From Rotaria socialis (taxonomy: Eukaryota; Rotifera; Eurotatoria; Philodinida; Philodinidae), in the NCBI GenBank assembly GCA_905331475.1, contig CAJNYU010004349.1, positions 20,457 to 84,456 of the forward strand: DNA of 64,000 nucleotides. The letters are read 5' to 3'. Under the pieces are notes generated by a model. The model was not told the DNA's origin. It ran no database searches and saw nothing but the letters and a program-made list of their open reading frames with translations. Shown here one piece after another: positions 13,201 to 26,226 of the stretch (positions are counted from its first letter, which is position 1; each line of letters starts with the position of its first letter). The translations under genes were made by a program, and so were the position numbers.

Positions 13201-15218
13201 TTCCACTTGTTCGTTCATTTATTTGCGTTTGTTGTGTATATATCATTTGTCCTATTGTTGTCCATGTAATCATATTGTATATATATATATATATATATAT
13301 TATATACATATATATGCAATACTTGACAGTTTTGACATGTATTATCTATGTCTATGCGTAAATCTGAATATAGGATGTCGTGTGTGAATATATTCGTATT
13401 ACTTCGTCACATTCCATTACACACTTACATTCTTTTGTTGTCGGTCTTCGCTTCTTCACACTCTGATCAAATGAGTAGCGAGTCTCTATATGAACGAATG
13501 TATATATGTGTGTGTGTGTCAGAAACCTTACTTAGTATTCATACACGCACGCACATGGACAGATCGAATTTGAAGTGTGTTGCTGTTTACTCTTGGTAAT
13601 TTCCTTCGAGCATTTAAAAACAACGAACTCTTTCTTCTTATTGATTCAATTAGATCGATGCAGAGATGTGACAAATTCCATTTTTTTTACTTTCAACTCA
13701 TAAATGAAAGAAGGTAGTCATAATGCAATTCACGCCGCTGTACATCGAAGAGAAGAAAGAAAAATGAAGAATCATAAAACGTCAAAAGAGAGAAAGCATA
13801 TGCACTCAACAAAAAAAAAAGAAAGAAAGAAGGGAGATACGCAGTGGTAGATAACGGATTTGACAAAAGGCAGAAACAAAACGTAAGTTGTTGTGTGTGT
13901 GTGTTTTTTTTGTGCAACTCAGGCCTATTATTAAATGAAAAATTAGATTTGTCCTTTGACTATATAGCATGTTCTTTTGATCTCAGTAGGAAATTTAAAA
14001 ATCTTCTTGACACATTGACTATTTTTGCAGCTGTGCAAAAAATTAGAAAAAGTTTGCTTCCAACTGTGATAAGGAAATTCTTTTCAAATCAGGTTATCCT
14101 ATTTTATTTGTGTATCGATCATTTTCAGAGGAAAGAAACACATTAGTCAAACCTTGTGTTAGTGCTTTTCTTTTTTGTTGCCTTCTCGCTAAATGGATAT
14201 TGAAACAAGTAGTTCCTTCTTTCTTTCTTTTTGTTTTATGATGATTGATATCTGTAAACAGCTGTTGAGGTGTTGGTATGAATCCACAGACTTAATTAGC
14301 GTTGATAGATTCCTATTCTTTTCCTTTTAAGAGTAAGAAGGGAAATATATATTTATTTATAATAGAAGAAAAGACGTCGAAAGCAGTGCTTAAGACTTTA
14401 ATCTAAAATTGGAATTGAGTATAATCTTTCGATTCGTTTCTTCTCTGTAATTTGTATTAATATGTTGATTTATATATGATCAATGAGTGCACAACGAAAG
14501 AGGCAATGATTTTCGTCGATTCGTTTTCTCATTCGATCGATATCATACCCATCAAATTAATCATTTCGTGTGTTGAATAAGGTGAGGCGACGTCGTATGT
14601 CTTATCTTGTTTCGATTATATGAAGAAGAGAATGCATGTGCCTGTGTATGTGCGCGTGTGTGAACAATAACAATAAAGTAGTCGAGCGAAGGATAGGTTA
14701 ATGACAATCGAGTAAGTTTTTGTATTCTCTTCTTTCCTATTATCGTTATAACTATCAGAAAGATGTGCATTGGAATAAGTTCGTATGAGATGACATCTGT
14801 CTTTCAACACAAACTTGATAAGACCACCTTAATTTATCTTCATTTTTTCACTTTAGTCTTTCTATCAGTTGACTTTTTTTGATATAGTGTGAGAATAAAT
14901 AAGCGTCAAGAAAATATTGCTTTTTCTTCGTCTTCTCGATTATAAAACCATCATATGGTAATTATGAAACGTTGTTAGTCCTGACTTAAGCCATCTGTAT
15001 TTGATTCCCGGCTATGACTTTAAAAAAAAACACGCATAGCATAAAAAAAAAGGACGACACATACGCAGCATGCATTCTCAGATAGCGTAAGATAAGAAAG
15101 ACATTTTCTTATATCGTACATTACACATTCGAAATATCATTGATATCGTTCTTTGAAAATTATTTTAAGAGAAAAAAAAAGAGAAAAAGAAATTTATTTT
15201 CAATTTCTAGAATATTCA

Positions 15219-16300
15219 ATGATTGATCATTCACACGATTCTTTACATTATCAAACAATGACAAATCTTTCGCCGTCATCGACAATAAATTATACCAATC
15301 ATCATCAAGATCTCCTTTATCCTTCATCTATTTATCATCATTCATCCGAAGTTATTGTTAGTCCACATCGTTCAACCCTTTTGGTTAATTCTAATCATCA
15401 ACAAAAACAACGAAATCGTACTATGGAACAAACAGATTCAGATTGTGATCATGATAGTTCATCATCATCATCGATAACAAATTCATCGAAGTTAAAAAAA
15501 CGACGCGCCAATCTACCTAAAGATAGCGTAAGACGAAACAAAAATGGTTATATGAAACCAGCTGTTATTTTATTTTCTTCTTTGTTATTCTCTAGGTTCG
15601 TATACTTAAAAATTGGCTTTACGAACATCGTTATAATGCCTATCCAACCGATGACGAAAAAGCCAACCTATCTCATCGTGCTGATCTATCAATAAATCAA
15701 GTTTGCAATTGGTTTATCAATGCACGTCGACGTATATTACCTGATTTATTAAAAAAAGAAGGAACAGATCCAAAAAAATTTACTATATCAAGACGTTTTT
15801 CCCGTGATCAAAAACGTTCATCACCATCATTATCTGCTATTTGTTCGACAAGTGGAGAAAATACATCAAACGAAACCACATCATCATCATCGTCATCGTC
15901 ATCATCATCGTCGACCACTACTACCACAACAACAGCAACAGATATAAATCTTCTTGTTGAACGTAGTTCATCACCATCATTAATACTAACAAATAACTCT
16001 AATGTTCTTAATAAACAATCATCATCTATTGAACCTTGTTGTATGACACGGCATCATCTTCTATTAAAACCTATTCGTGATCCTACTGTTATTAATTTAA
16101 TATCAAGTGAACAACAGCAAACATGTACTGTTCGTTCAAATGATTCACTGCCATCACCACCACCACCACCAGCAACAACAACAACAAGTAATACTACTGG
16201 TGATCTTGCCGGTTTTCAACTTCTTGTCGATGTAGCCGTTAAAGAACTACATCGAATACAACAAGATGGTAATAGTAGCGTACCACTACTTTGCAACTAG
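15219..16300 (+). CDS. TALE homeobox transcription factor, TGIF-type
   Basis: Nuclear DNA-binding protein of 337 residues in two exons, 15219-15527 and 15596-16300 (phase 0 intron inside the homeodomain). The domain (about 94-156) starts [11 protein letters not shown], continues [12 protein letters not shown] (the TALE loop with the P-Y-P-like YP) and ends in recognition helix [16 protein letters not shown], followed by [11 protein letters not shown]. This matches TGIF proteins, which repress TGF-beta/SMAD and retinoid targets in vertebrates; Ile at homeodomain position 50 is typical. Flanks are low complexity: poly-Ser (TCA repeats), poly-Thr, a proline run, His/Ser-rich N-terminus. I chose the ATG at 15219 because an acceptor AG at 15209-15210 lies directly upstream; an in-frame ATG at 15153 would lie before that acceptor. 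The paralogue cannot be named. An AATAAA is at 16482-16487. Confidence 0.92.
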
Positions 16301-19300
16301 TTTCTTGTGTCTTCCTTTTTCCCCTATGCCAGAAAAAAAAACACTAGCCATTTTTTCTTTTTCTTTTCGTTTTGTGTAAACAGTATGTTTTTTTTCTCTT
16401 TCTCTTCTTTTAGAAGGGTTTTGTTTTTCTTTTTTTTCTTTTTTTATGTTCATGGTGCTTTAGTTCATTCATGAGATGAGGAATAAACAAAACATATATA
16501 CTTATATATGTATATATAAATATATCTATATATTTATATAAATATGTATATATATATAAGTATGTCAAAAAATGATGTAGATATACAATGTCTTGTGTCA
16601 AATATTGGCTAATGTGATTTTTTTGTTGGGTCTGCTATATTGACAACGCCTTGTTGTCAAATCAATTAAGAATAACAGTTATATTTTCTTCCGAAAGACT
16701 AAACCATAGACAGAAATGCATTGTTTTCTCTCTAAACAGAAGAATGAGTACATAGGAAAAAAAGATTGTTTACATTGCCAGTCAATTAAAAGGGCACAAA
16801 ACATCTTTTGTTTAGTTGTTCGTCTCTTCTTCTTCTTCTCCTATTTTTTTTGTTTGACTAAGTAGATTAATTTGATTGATTGATTGATTGATGGATGTTT
16901 TATATATCCATTTCTATTTGAAATTCTTTATTCTTAAAGGATTTTGTCGTTTGATCTCAGTGATTAAAGTATATATTTATGATAAAAATGAGTGCGATGA
17001 GATGAATGATCATATTTGCGCTCAATTATGTGAATGATGAGACATGTATATAACGTGTATAACTGGAATGCGCCGATGATTATCGTTCAAGTTCATCGTT
17101 ATTCGCTCGATTACACTGCATACTCACCATATGCTTATCGTTGTTTGATGACAGCCGATCAATCGTAAATAGAAGAAACATCATGTCATCATAGGCAAAA
17201 AAAGTATCCATTGAAAGTCTAGTCTGGTAGATAGTTTGACGTCAATAAGCATTTCTTCTGATGTTTTGCTTTTTGATGATGAGAAAATAAACGTTGATAA
17301 TAAATAAATATATGCATTTAATACTCCAAACAAAACAAAAAGCTACGCGACTGATAATCGATTACATAGTTTGATTTATTATTTCGTTTATTTTATTCAT
17401 TGTCATCGCTTGGTTAAGATTGTGTTTCGATAAATATTGATGTTATCGTTACTCGGTTTTATCAATCATGCTTACGAATGAAAAGAAAAACAAACTCCTT
17501 TCTCCATAGTAGAATGAAATGAAAATATTTTTGTGTTGGTGGATACCACTTCAAGGCAATTATTCGATTATTCTTCACAATTTTATTATATCAGGAGATA
17601 AGTTAAATTTCTTTGAAAACGCGAAAAAATCTAGTTTTTTTAACGAGAGCCTGAAGATTTATTTCTGATAACGATGAAGTCTACGAATAAATGATCGATG
17701 GTGATATTTCTAAATGTCAAAGCTGGATAGGCATGAGTACATCAGTGTATTCGAGTAGGATTATTATTGTTCTACTCTTCATCGCATGAGTATTCTCCTA
17801 GTGCGAGAACGATCGATACACTAGGACTAAAAAGCAGGCAGAAATGCTCGTGCTTGCGCTCAGCTGTGACAGATGTAAGAACTGAGAAGATGATGATTAC
17901 AGCTGTCCATGGTTTTTTGACAGTATTCCTTGGAATACGGTCGTTTATGATAAGATAAGACATGAAAATCGACCAACCGCAATGATTACAATCATCGTCG
18001 TAAGTGACCGTAGACGGCCGAAAACTGTAATCTATATATTGTCGTTGCCTATGCAGTTTTCATTCGTAAATACCATAAATTGACTTTTTGGCGAATACAA
18101 TATGATAATCGTATTTTATCGTATTGCAAGCGATTGATAACAGACCGTAAAAAGGTCTGACAATTGAATTTCTAATTGTTTACAATATTCTTTATAATAA
18201 ATGGTAACAGAACTATTAGAAAATGTTCTTATGACCGTATTGCTTTGACTTGCAGCACTGCGTTTACGTTCTATGTAAACCGCGTTCTCTCTCGCGCTCT
18301 CTCTCTCTCTCTGTAGGATGACGATTACAGTTATTGAAAGTATCAGTAATAGTATAGTGGGCTGTTTTTTCTTTTCATACAATTCTCTGCTGTCAATGAT
18401 TGTAGATTGATATTTATGTGGTGCATTATGATAATCGTCTTTTATCGTGACCTTGACAGTCGATAACAGCCTAAAAGTGGAGCATTTAACGGCTTCGAAT
18501 TGTAAATAATACAGTGAAATATATATATACATATATTCGTCATACTAGATGTCATAATCAAGGAAAAACAATATTCAAGCGAATCTGTTTTGTAATCATA
18601 TGTTTTTGGCTGAAGTGATTTAGTCGAGTCGTAAAAGACTTGTATGATTTAGATAAAAAGCAGTATGGCGCCTATGAACGAGTCATTTATGACAGTATTC
18701 TTTTGATGAAATTGCTTTGATCTGTCAAGAGTCTATCTAAATGATGATGTAAGGTCTTTTCATGGACTCGTTCGATATCAGTCCTGTAGAACTCAATTAT
18801 CATCTGATATCTTGTCTTGTTCGAAGTGAAAATCGCATGAAATTAAGATTGGAAAATTATTAATTTGGTGCTTCAAAAATATCATTGAGAACTAGTCTAA
18901 CAACGATTTTATTCGACTTTCTGTTGTTATTGAATTTGATCAAAATTTTATAATAGGATTCTATACATAAAGATGATTGAGTGACGTCATGATTTTGAAT
19001 AAGAGAAATTGCGAATATAACCTCTGAATAATCCAGATTACATCTCAGTTGATATGACGATCAAACGGCACTCAAAAATCCTTGACAAAACGCTATGGGA
19101 AAAGTCTCTTCATTAGGGTTCGATAGTATTCGTCACTACTTAAATACGGTACCTACGATAACAATTGAAAATAGTTACCAATGTCTGATTATAACTATGT
19201 TGGTCTGTACGATATAGACTTCGAAACAATCTGGATCAATTGAATATTGTTCAAAGATTAACACATAAAAATAAAAGTTGAACAATCTAGAATATTGTCA

Positions 19301-20766
19301 TTACAAACAAATTCGCGTGATTGTTTCACTTTATCTGAACCATGTATTCTTACTGTTTTTGAAGTGTGTTTGATACTTGTGATCTGTTTATTTGTACGAC
19401 AGAGAATAAGATCGAGATAAACCGAATAGAAGTTATCATCAATAAAAAAATACTTCAAATTCTATCAGATGAATTGCTGGTGACTCTTTTTAATCGTTTT
19501 ATGTACTGTAAAGGTGCAACATTTTCTAGTGCATTAACAGTGCAAAAAAAAACAGTACGAGGTGCTTATCCTTGAAAAACGAAGGGTATTCTTTGACAGC
19601 GAGAGAAACTTAATTACAAAAATGATCATTCTGGATATGCTATATGGTTGAAAGGAAGCAACAAATGTTTCTTTGTTTTAGAAATTCACAATGCTCCTTG
19701 AAAAAGACACGTTTCTTCGAACTATTTCGATTTATTCACTTTTTTTGCATCACACAAACAACTAATTGAAGCAAAATAATGCACATGCTGAATATTCAGG
19801 CCTTGCCGGTTTCTTTTCTGCAAGTGCATTGATAAAGACACTTAGAAAAGCGCTTCACAGATTGGAAGGAGGTCAATTGTTCGCTGGGAGACCAAAAAAA
19901 AACTCTTGTGTTTTTATGTAACAAGTATTAGTAGGATGAACAGTAACTAAAAATTGATTTATATCGTGTCTCCAACAGGTGTTATAATATATTAGGTCGA
20001 TAAGACCAAACGAAACTTCCTAGAGGGATTCTCTTTATGACATCACAAAATCACCAAAAAGTCCATTCGATAGTCTAAGCACCTACGCTTATGGATATCG
20101 TTTAAAAGTTCACTTCTGTACCTTTCGACTTGAGATAACTAGCGACTTTAATCACTTGTATAAATCATCCATAATATGCCAATGGTGGAAAATGCAATTT
20201 TGCGCAGGCAAACGCCATCTTTCTTCTGTTCTTGTTGCCAAAGTAATATCCTTTAGAAGTATTCAAAGTGCATAGATGCGTTGAAAAATTGTTTTTTCCC
20301 TTTTATGTGTGGTAATAATGAAAGCAGATAGGTTTCCTTTTGTCAATGTCGAACCACATGATAAATTTCGGGTTGAACCTCCGTCTTTCATCATTATGTT
20401 TATTTTTATATATTATTTTCAATTTTTGATATGAATTTTATTAACATATTTTAGATTTTGTTTTATTGTATCCAAAGAAATAATATGATAAGAAAGAAAT
20501 CGTTTATTATCCTATAAAGTCTTGTTTTGGTAAATAAATAAAAACCCTTTTCTATTCATTATAAATAATTATTATTCTAATTTTATTATTTAGTTCAGTA
20601 TTTATTCATATTGATTTGTCGTTGAGTAAAAACTAAAATTTACATGCTTTCATATTTAATCTGTTGATTATTTTATTTCAGTTGTCAAATTCGTGCGTGC
20701 TTATTTGTTTCGTGTGCCATCCTAATTTTGCCACGATCCAAATGCACTTGCTGTTGAGCATTGGCG
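16301..20766. other. Gene-free region between TGIF-type gene and WAC
   Basis: Starts with the TGIF 3' UTR (AATAAA 16482-16487, then TA-rich tract to about 16560). No convincing coding exons. A CT tract lies at about 18289-18312. Two diverged copies of a roughly 44-base segment occur at 18101-18145 and 18428-18470. 17923-17938 is a short palindrome with 7-base arms. An acceptor-like AG at 20680-20681 after a T-rich stretch precedes the WAC start codon. Confidence 0.45.
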
Positions 20767-23700
20767 ATGCATGGTAGCAAACACAGAACAACGGATGGGT
20801 AGATTTTCGACAAAAATTTAGTATATCATTTTTTTTACTTTCTCATAGTCTGTATGAAACCCGAAAAGACGGTGGCGGATATTCGGTAGGTATTTTTCAT
20901 GTGTTTTGTAATTCTCCAAGTATATTCATAGATGCTGAAGGTTTGGTATATAGTGAATATGAACTTGTTTTTAGGATACGTCTTTGAACGACGTCATGAA
21001 AAAAAAGCTTACGGCACAGTTTCTCGTTGAAATGTTAAAAGGAAATCATTATTTTATGTCTGTAAGCGTTAAATTAAGTTTGTTAAAATTGACTCTCTGT
21101 TTGTTGTTAGTCAGTTATTTTTATAATCGAATGAAGCTTTTATTATGACGAATAGCATTGACAGTGAATAATGAAAAGAGTCAAACATGTCATTTTTGTA
21201 GGAAAAACGTTAGGATTAATGCAATAAATTTTTTCTTCTAGTTAGAGAAATATTTTAAATCTAACATTTTCGGATATCTGAAGATGTAGAGCAATCATAA
21301 ATCAATTTTGGAGATCTGCCAGGGCGAATTGAATAAAATTTTCTCTTCTCATGAAAATCTGCTGTCTTAAATTTCCGCTTGAAAGAACGAGTTACAGTAG
21401 TCGTTGTAAAAATTCATATTGAACCTTTTAGATATTTGATAAGTTTCTTTTTCAAGGCAGAGTTTTTATCCGATTCTATTAACAGGTCTTGATCTTCTCA
21501 TTTTTGCATATATAAACAGTCGGGTACTATGATGTCTGAGGAACTCCATATTTCGACTCCTATTTACAAAGTACTTTTTGATTGTATCAGAAATGAAATG
21601 GTTTCCGGTCACCTGTTCTATAAGATACTGATCACTGTATCATACTAAGAAAACTATTTATCTAATTTGATTGTAGTCAACAAAACGAGAGTGGAATTTG
21701 CAAAGCCATGGATTTAATGATGATTCACCCAATCATCGAAAATACATTCGAACACAATGTAATATTTTTAAAGAATTTTATCGATTGAAAACGAAAAATC
21801 GTTTGTTTATTTAGCTTCTTCAAGTAATCGAACTGTGCCATCGTCGTCGTCGTTTTCTCAGCAGCAACGTCAAAATGGCGACAAGGATAAGAAAACACTC
21901 AAAGATGTACGTTTTTGACTTTTCGTCGTCTTCCAATTATTGAAATTTCATTTTCTAGGCAAAAAAACCGCTTCGCGTATTTGGTGATTGGTCTGAATTT
22001 AAAAGTTCAACAGGTATAATATTAATTAAGCTATTTAACTATGATTCAGTTTAAAATCTATTTTTAAGGAAAAACCTATTTCTACAATTGTAAGACAGAA
22101 ATTTCTCAATGGGAAAAACCTAAAGGATGGCCAACAGACGAGTAAGATAATCTACAAAATTTCTGCTTAGAATAAAAACATCTTTGTTTTTAATCTTTAT
22201 TTAGAACATCATCTTCAACTGCTCGATCGTCCTCCACATCTTTTTCCACTGATCGAACTAAAAAAGGTTTTTCGCTTGGTCTTTCTTATTAGTTATTTTG
22301 TAATCATTTTTGTTTTCAATAGAATCAACCAATACGAATAGTTCACCTTCAGTTCGTTCTCGATATAAGATGGATGAATCCTCAGAAAATTCTCGTTATC
22401 AACAAAAAGATATCCCTATTCCTAATTCGTCCATTAAATATGAACAAAATGGTGATATTCATTCTCATTCATTAAATCATTTTAGTCACGAATCATTAAA
22501 ACCTAATGAATCATTTTATACGACTTCCAATCTTCGTCAACCTAGTCCAAGTAAAATTCAATTAGAAAATAACAATTCCTTATTGTTCATTTTTAGGTGA
22601 TGATAATTCACGAATGTCATTTTCATCGACGAGTAGTAAAGAATCATCAGCTATGAACATTTCTGAACGGAATGGTAATGGACATGAAAATAATGGTGGT
22701 GTTCTACATTCGTCATTATCTGAACCCGGTAAACAGAAAAGATTTTCGTAAAAGCTAAGTGTGAGAAAAAATATTGAATAATTTTACATTTTATCAACTT
22801 GCCTCTCCGATTGACATTCAAACTTCGTTACTGTTGATAGAAAACATTTCTATAAATGAATAACTTTCTATGTTTGCTTAGTTTTTAAAGCTATTTCAGT
22901 ATCTACTCCAGTGTCTGATATGTCCAATAAACCTCGTGAAAAAGAACCAATCTCTTTAAATGGTAGGATAAACAAGATCTAGTTAATAAAAAATAAGCGC
23001 ATTATCTCGATTTAGGAAATGAAGCAAAACCTTCCTCAACTCGAACAGCAACAACAGAAAAAACGTAAATAATAAACGTTCTTTATTTTTTTTTAATTCT
23101 AAATCTCGCGGTTTATTTTTCAGTACAGAAATCGAACCAGCTACTCCAACAATTTCAAAAACTGAACGAGATCAAGAATTTCACAAATATTATCGTGTTG
23201 GTTTAATTCAACATTTAACTGATTGGCCGTCAAATCAACTAGAAAAACAGGTTTGGAAAAATTTGAAATCGTTTCTTCTAAATTATTTTCTTCTAAATCT
23301 AGTGTTTAAAACTTTTTGATGAATATTATGCTTACAGTGCTAAAATGTCAACAGGATTCATCGAACTTAAAGCATTAAAATCGAACTTTCGCGTACTTGA
23401 AATAAAACAAAATATTCTAAGACGAAGGTTAGTATATGGAATTGATTATGCAAAACAAGTGCTGAAATTTACGGAGAGATTTTCACACTGAATTACTAAA
23501 TCAGAGAGCAGACTTATGAAAAACTCCGTCGAATTGCCTTTTCATCGAATTATTATTGCCAAACTAATAAGTTACAAGTGACTGTCCATTGATTGAAATA
23601 TTTGAAGATACTGTCACTCCAAAAATTCAGCATTATTCTTTGATTTAATAACTAGCTGAATTTTCTAAAAAGTTGTCTAAACGTAATTATTTCTAGCAGA

Positions 23701-24225
23701 AGCACTGCAATTATTAGTATTACATGCTTTTTACTGAACTATGGATCCTACGAAGAAAACAAAAGTTTTTCAAAGGAAATTTATCCAGAATAGATTCGAG
23801 TCTATATGTCAATTGAAAGAAAAAAGTAGTCAATCTTCTCTTATTCGGTTAGCTGTCAAAATTCTCTCCCTGACCAATCAGCTAATTAATTTAACCATTT
23901 GTGTCACTAGGGAACTTTGAAAGTTATTTATATTAATAACAATAATGTCGTTGGTGAAACAAAACGGCATCGATGCGCATGATCGCTCTAGAATGACGTT
24001 TCGTTATACGTTACACAAGTAAAACGTAACTTTTATCGCTATGAAAATAAGGAATTTTTAAGTTGATTGATAATCTCCTTATGACTTTCAATAGTCGATG
24101 TATATTTTGTTCTTCGAGGGATTTTACTAAAAAGATTTTTGTCGAAAACTAAATTATTTTTCTATTTAAGACTTCTCCGGTGTCAACAACACGTTAGAGA
24201 ACGAGAAGATGATAAACTGTTATAA
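20767..24225 (+). CDS. WAC: WW domain-containing adaptor with coiled coil (WAC)
   Basis: Nuclear adaptor; in vertebrates and flies WAC links RNA polymerase II to RNF20/40-driven H2B ubiquitination and acts in autophagy and TTT-mTOR regulation. Fourteen exons, 409 residues: 20767-20798, 20849-20885, 21677-21758, 21815-21906, 21959-22013, 22069-22141, 22205-22266, 22323-22550, 22597-22728, 22882-22962, 23016-23064, 23124-23250, 23303-23427, 24171-24225; every junction keeps phase. The WW domain is split over exons 5-6: FGDWSEFKSSTGKTYFYNC then EISQWEKPKGW. The C-terminus (LIQHLTDWPSNQLEKQ, then FIELKALKSNFRVLEIK, and RRRLLRCQQ) follows the vertebrate WAC coiled-coil end block for block. The middle is Ser/Thr-rich and disordered. 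It is shorter than human WAC (about 647). Exons 1-2 are the least certain; an extra in-frame exon near 20974-21060 is possible. Confidence 0.88.
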
Positions 24226-24627
24226 TTTTTTTGTTTGTTTTTGTTTTCCTTTTAAATGTTTTCTCAAGCAGCAATTTGTATTTGCGCGCACAATATATGT
24301 GTTAAAATTGTTCATTCTTAACGCGAATTTGTTCGATATTGTATGTTATTGTTTTTCTATTTCTGTGTGTCAGATAATAAGAAATATGTTGACATCAGTA
24401 GTTTTCTGGCCAATTCAATGATGCTGCTTAGTGATGATGATGATCGGATCTCTTTCCTCTGGTTTGGTGTCTCTTGCTGTCTTTTTCTTTTCTTTTTTTT
24501 GTTCTTTCCATTAAAAACAAAACCTAAATCAGCCCCTACTCTTATGTATCGATGTGTTCTTCTTTATATTGTGTACCTTTGGTTTTTCTGTTGTTTATTC
24601 TTTTTTTGAAAAAGTTACACATTATAT

Positions 24628-24670
<43 letters not shown>

Positions 24671-26226
24671 AAAAATATCATATTTGTGGACAAAGAAATG
24701 TTTTGATAGAATACGATTAAAAACATGAAAAATGGAAATAGTTTTATTTCTTTTAGAAATTTCGATTAAATCTAAGGTAAATATTATCGTTGATTAAAAT
24801 AATAAATTTTTACCAACGAAAATATTTTGAATAGAAAGTTTCAATAGCATACTTCCTCTAGGTACTTGCATGATTTTTTGGTAGTTTGATTACTTTTTTT
24901 GTTTGGAAGACGAGTAGTTCCTTGATCAAAATAATTGCGGTATTAGTATGAAGATTTTCTTTGGACTGTTTATACGTGGCTTTTTTAGTTTTTATTTCTT
25001 ATTTTATTAATTAAAATAATCATAAAGCTACTCATTGATGTCCTTCAAGAAAATAAGACTCTTAAAATGTTTTTCAGTAAGCATAAAAGACTGTGGTCTA
25101 CTGATAATTCATGCTTCATATTCATGATTAAGCATATGCGGAATGAATTAAAAAACATAGTTTATTTTCCTAGACGTATTTACGAATAGTAAAGTGCATT
25201 TCATTGTTAAATAAGATAATAACTATGCGATGTGATTACTAAAGACGACAGTAGCGAGAATCTGAAGAATGCATTCTGATTACCTTTTTACTCTAAAACA
25301 AAACGTATTAGCATGTGCCCAAGGAAATGACGGAATCCTGATGAGATTTATATGTGTTGGGTGAAATAATGCAACGAGGACAAATTGCCAGTGCACCTAT
25401 GAGCACGATGCATTCGTCGTCAGGCAAGCAATAGTCCACTTTTTTTGATTAAAACTATAGATTCCTTTTTTTTGAGAAACAGATTTTGTCTAATTAAAAA
25501 CTAAGCCTACACTCAATAATGCGTCGAGTACAAATTTACTACAGAAAAATATCGAGTAACCTTGAGTAGCTAATAAAGAATGGTAATAATTCAGCGATAG
25601 AAATTCATTGGTTACGTCGAATAATTCTCTCTCGTTTTATTTACTGTTAGGCGCGACAACTATTTGTAGAATAGTTTTAATGGCTTAAATTTTAAAACCG
25701 TGGCTGAAAAAATGTCTGAATAGCTTAGCACTCAATTAACATTTGGGATATGCGAGATAAAAAAAAACGTTTTTTTTTCTATTTATAATAGAAACTTTAG
25801 TGCTAAAAGGACTTTTCAAATGTACTGAGAACAACAAAAAAAAAACAAATCGACGCGCAAAAAAAATTACTTTATATAGATCAAAAAACTAGATAAAAAT
25901 TGGGTTAGACATGTACTTATAACTAATGCGAAACCAATATTATTTCGCTAGATTAAACAAACAACGTAATAAAACATGAGTTAGCTAATCGAGTTACAGT
26001 TTGAAGATTTGAGTTTCTTATTCTTATGCAATCATCTGTGAATAATTATTTCTTAGAAAAGAAAATAATTGTAATGGAATGTAATTGTGACGATTTATTC
26101 GCTATACTGTCTAACCCTATGATCCACAACAAACGACGATGGCGTGTGTTGATATTTTATAACGAAGTCGAATAGCTATTTATGGAACATGTATTGTGCA
26201 TACATATTTAATATCTATTGTAGATA
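24226..26226. other. Intergenic between WAC and SNAPC3
   Basis: No coding pattern. Holds a long TA tract at 24622-24667 and otherwise unremarkable AT-rich DNA. An acceptor-like AG at 26222-26223 sits three bases before the SNAPC3 ATG. Confidence 0.5.
24622..24667. repeat. (TA)n microsatellite
   Basis: About 46 bases of near-perfect TA with one AC interruption, 400 bases downstream of the WAC stop. Confidence 0.93.

Larger units (their letters stand above)
9343..15218. other. Gene-free 5.9-kb region upstream of the TGIF-type gene, rich in CT and TA tracts
   Basis: Open frames here are short and have no protein-like composition; most come from microsatellites. Visible tracts: CT at 9953-9966, 10071-10097, 11402-11421 and 13174-13200; TA at 11525-11551, 12594-12616, 12630-12659 and 13277-13300. 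A splice acceptor (AG 15209-15210) just before the homeobox start codon suggests that 5' UTR exon(s) or a trans-splice site lie here. Likely regulatory DNA of the developmental gene downstream; no individual element can be proven. Confidence 0.5.

Noticed and set aside
17923-17938. Palindrome GTATTCC-TT-GGAATAC
   Set aside because: It resembles a STAT-type site, but a single 16-base palindrome in several kilobases of AT-rich DNA carries no proof of function.
17767-17963. Overlapping open frames on both strands
   Set aside because: Neither has a recognisable domain or coding composition, and no splice partners with fitting phase are nearby.
20974-21063. Possible extra WAC exon between exons 2 and 3
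   Set aside because: It is in frame between a plausible acceptor and donor, but its sequence has no counterpart in WAC and the flanking exons join in phase without it. Left as a possibility in the WAC entry.
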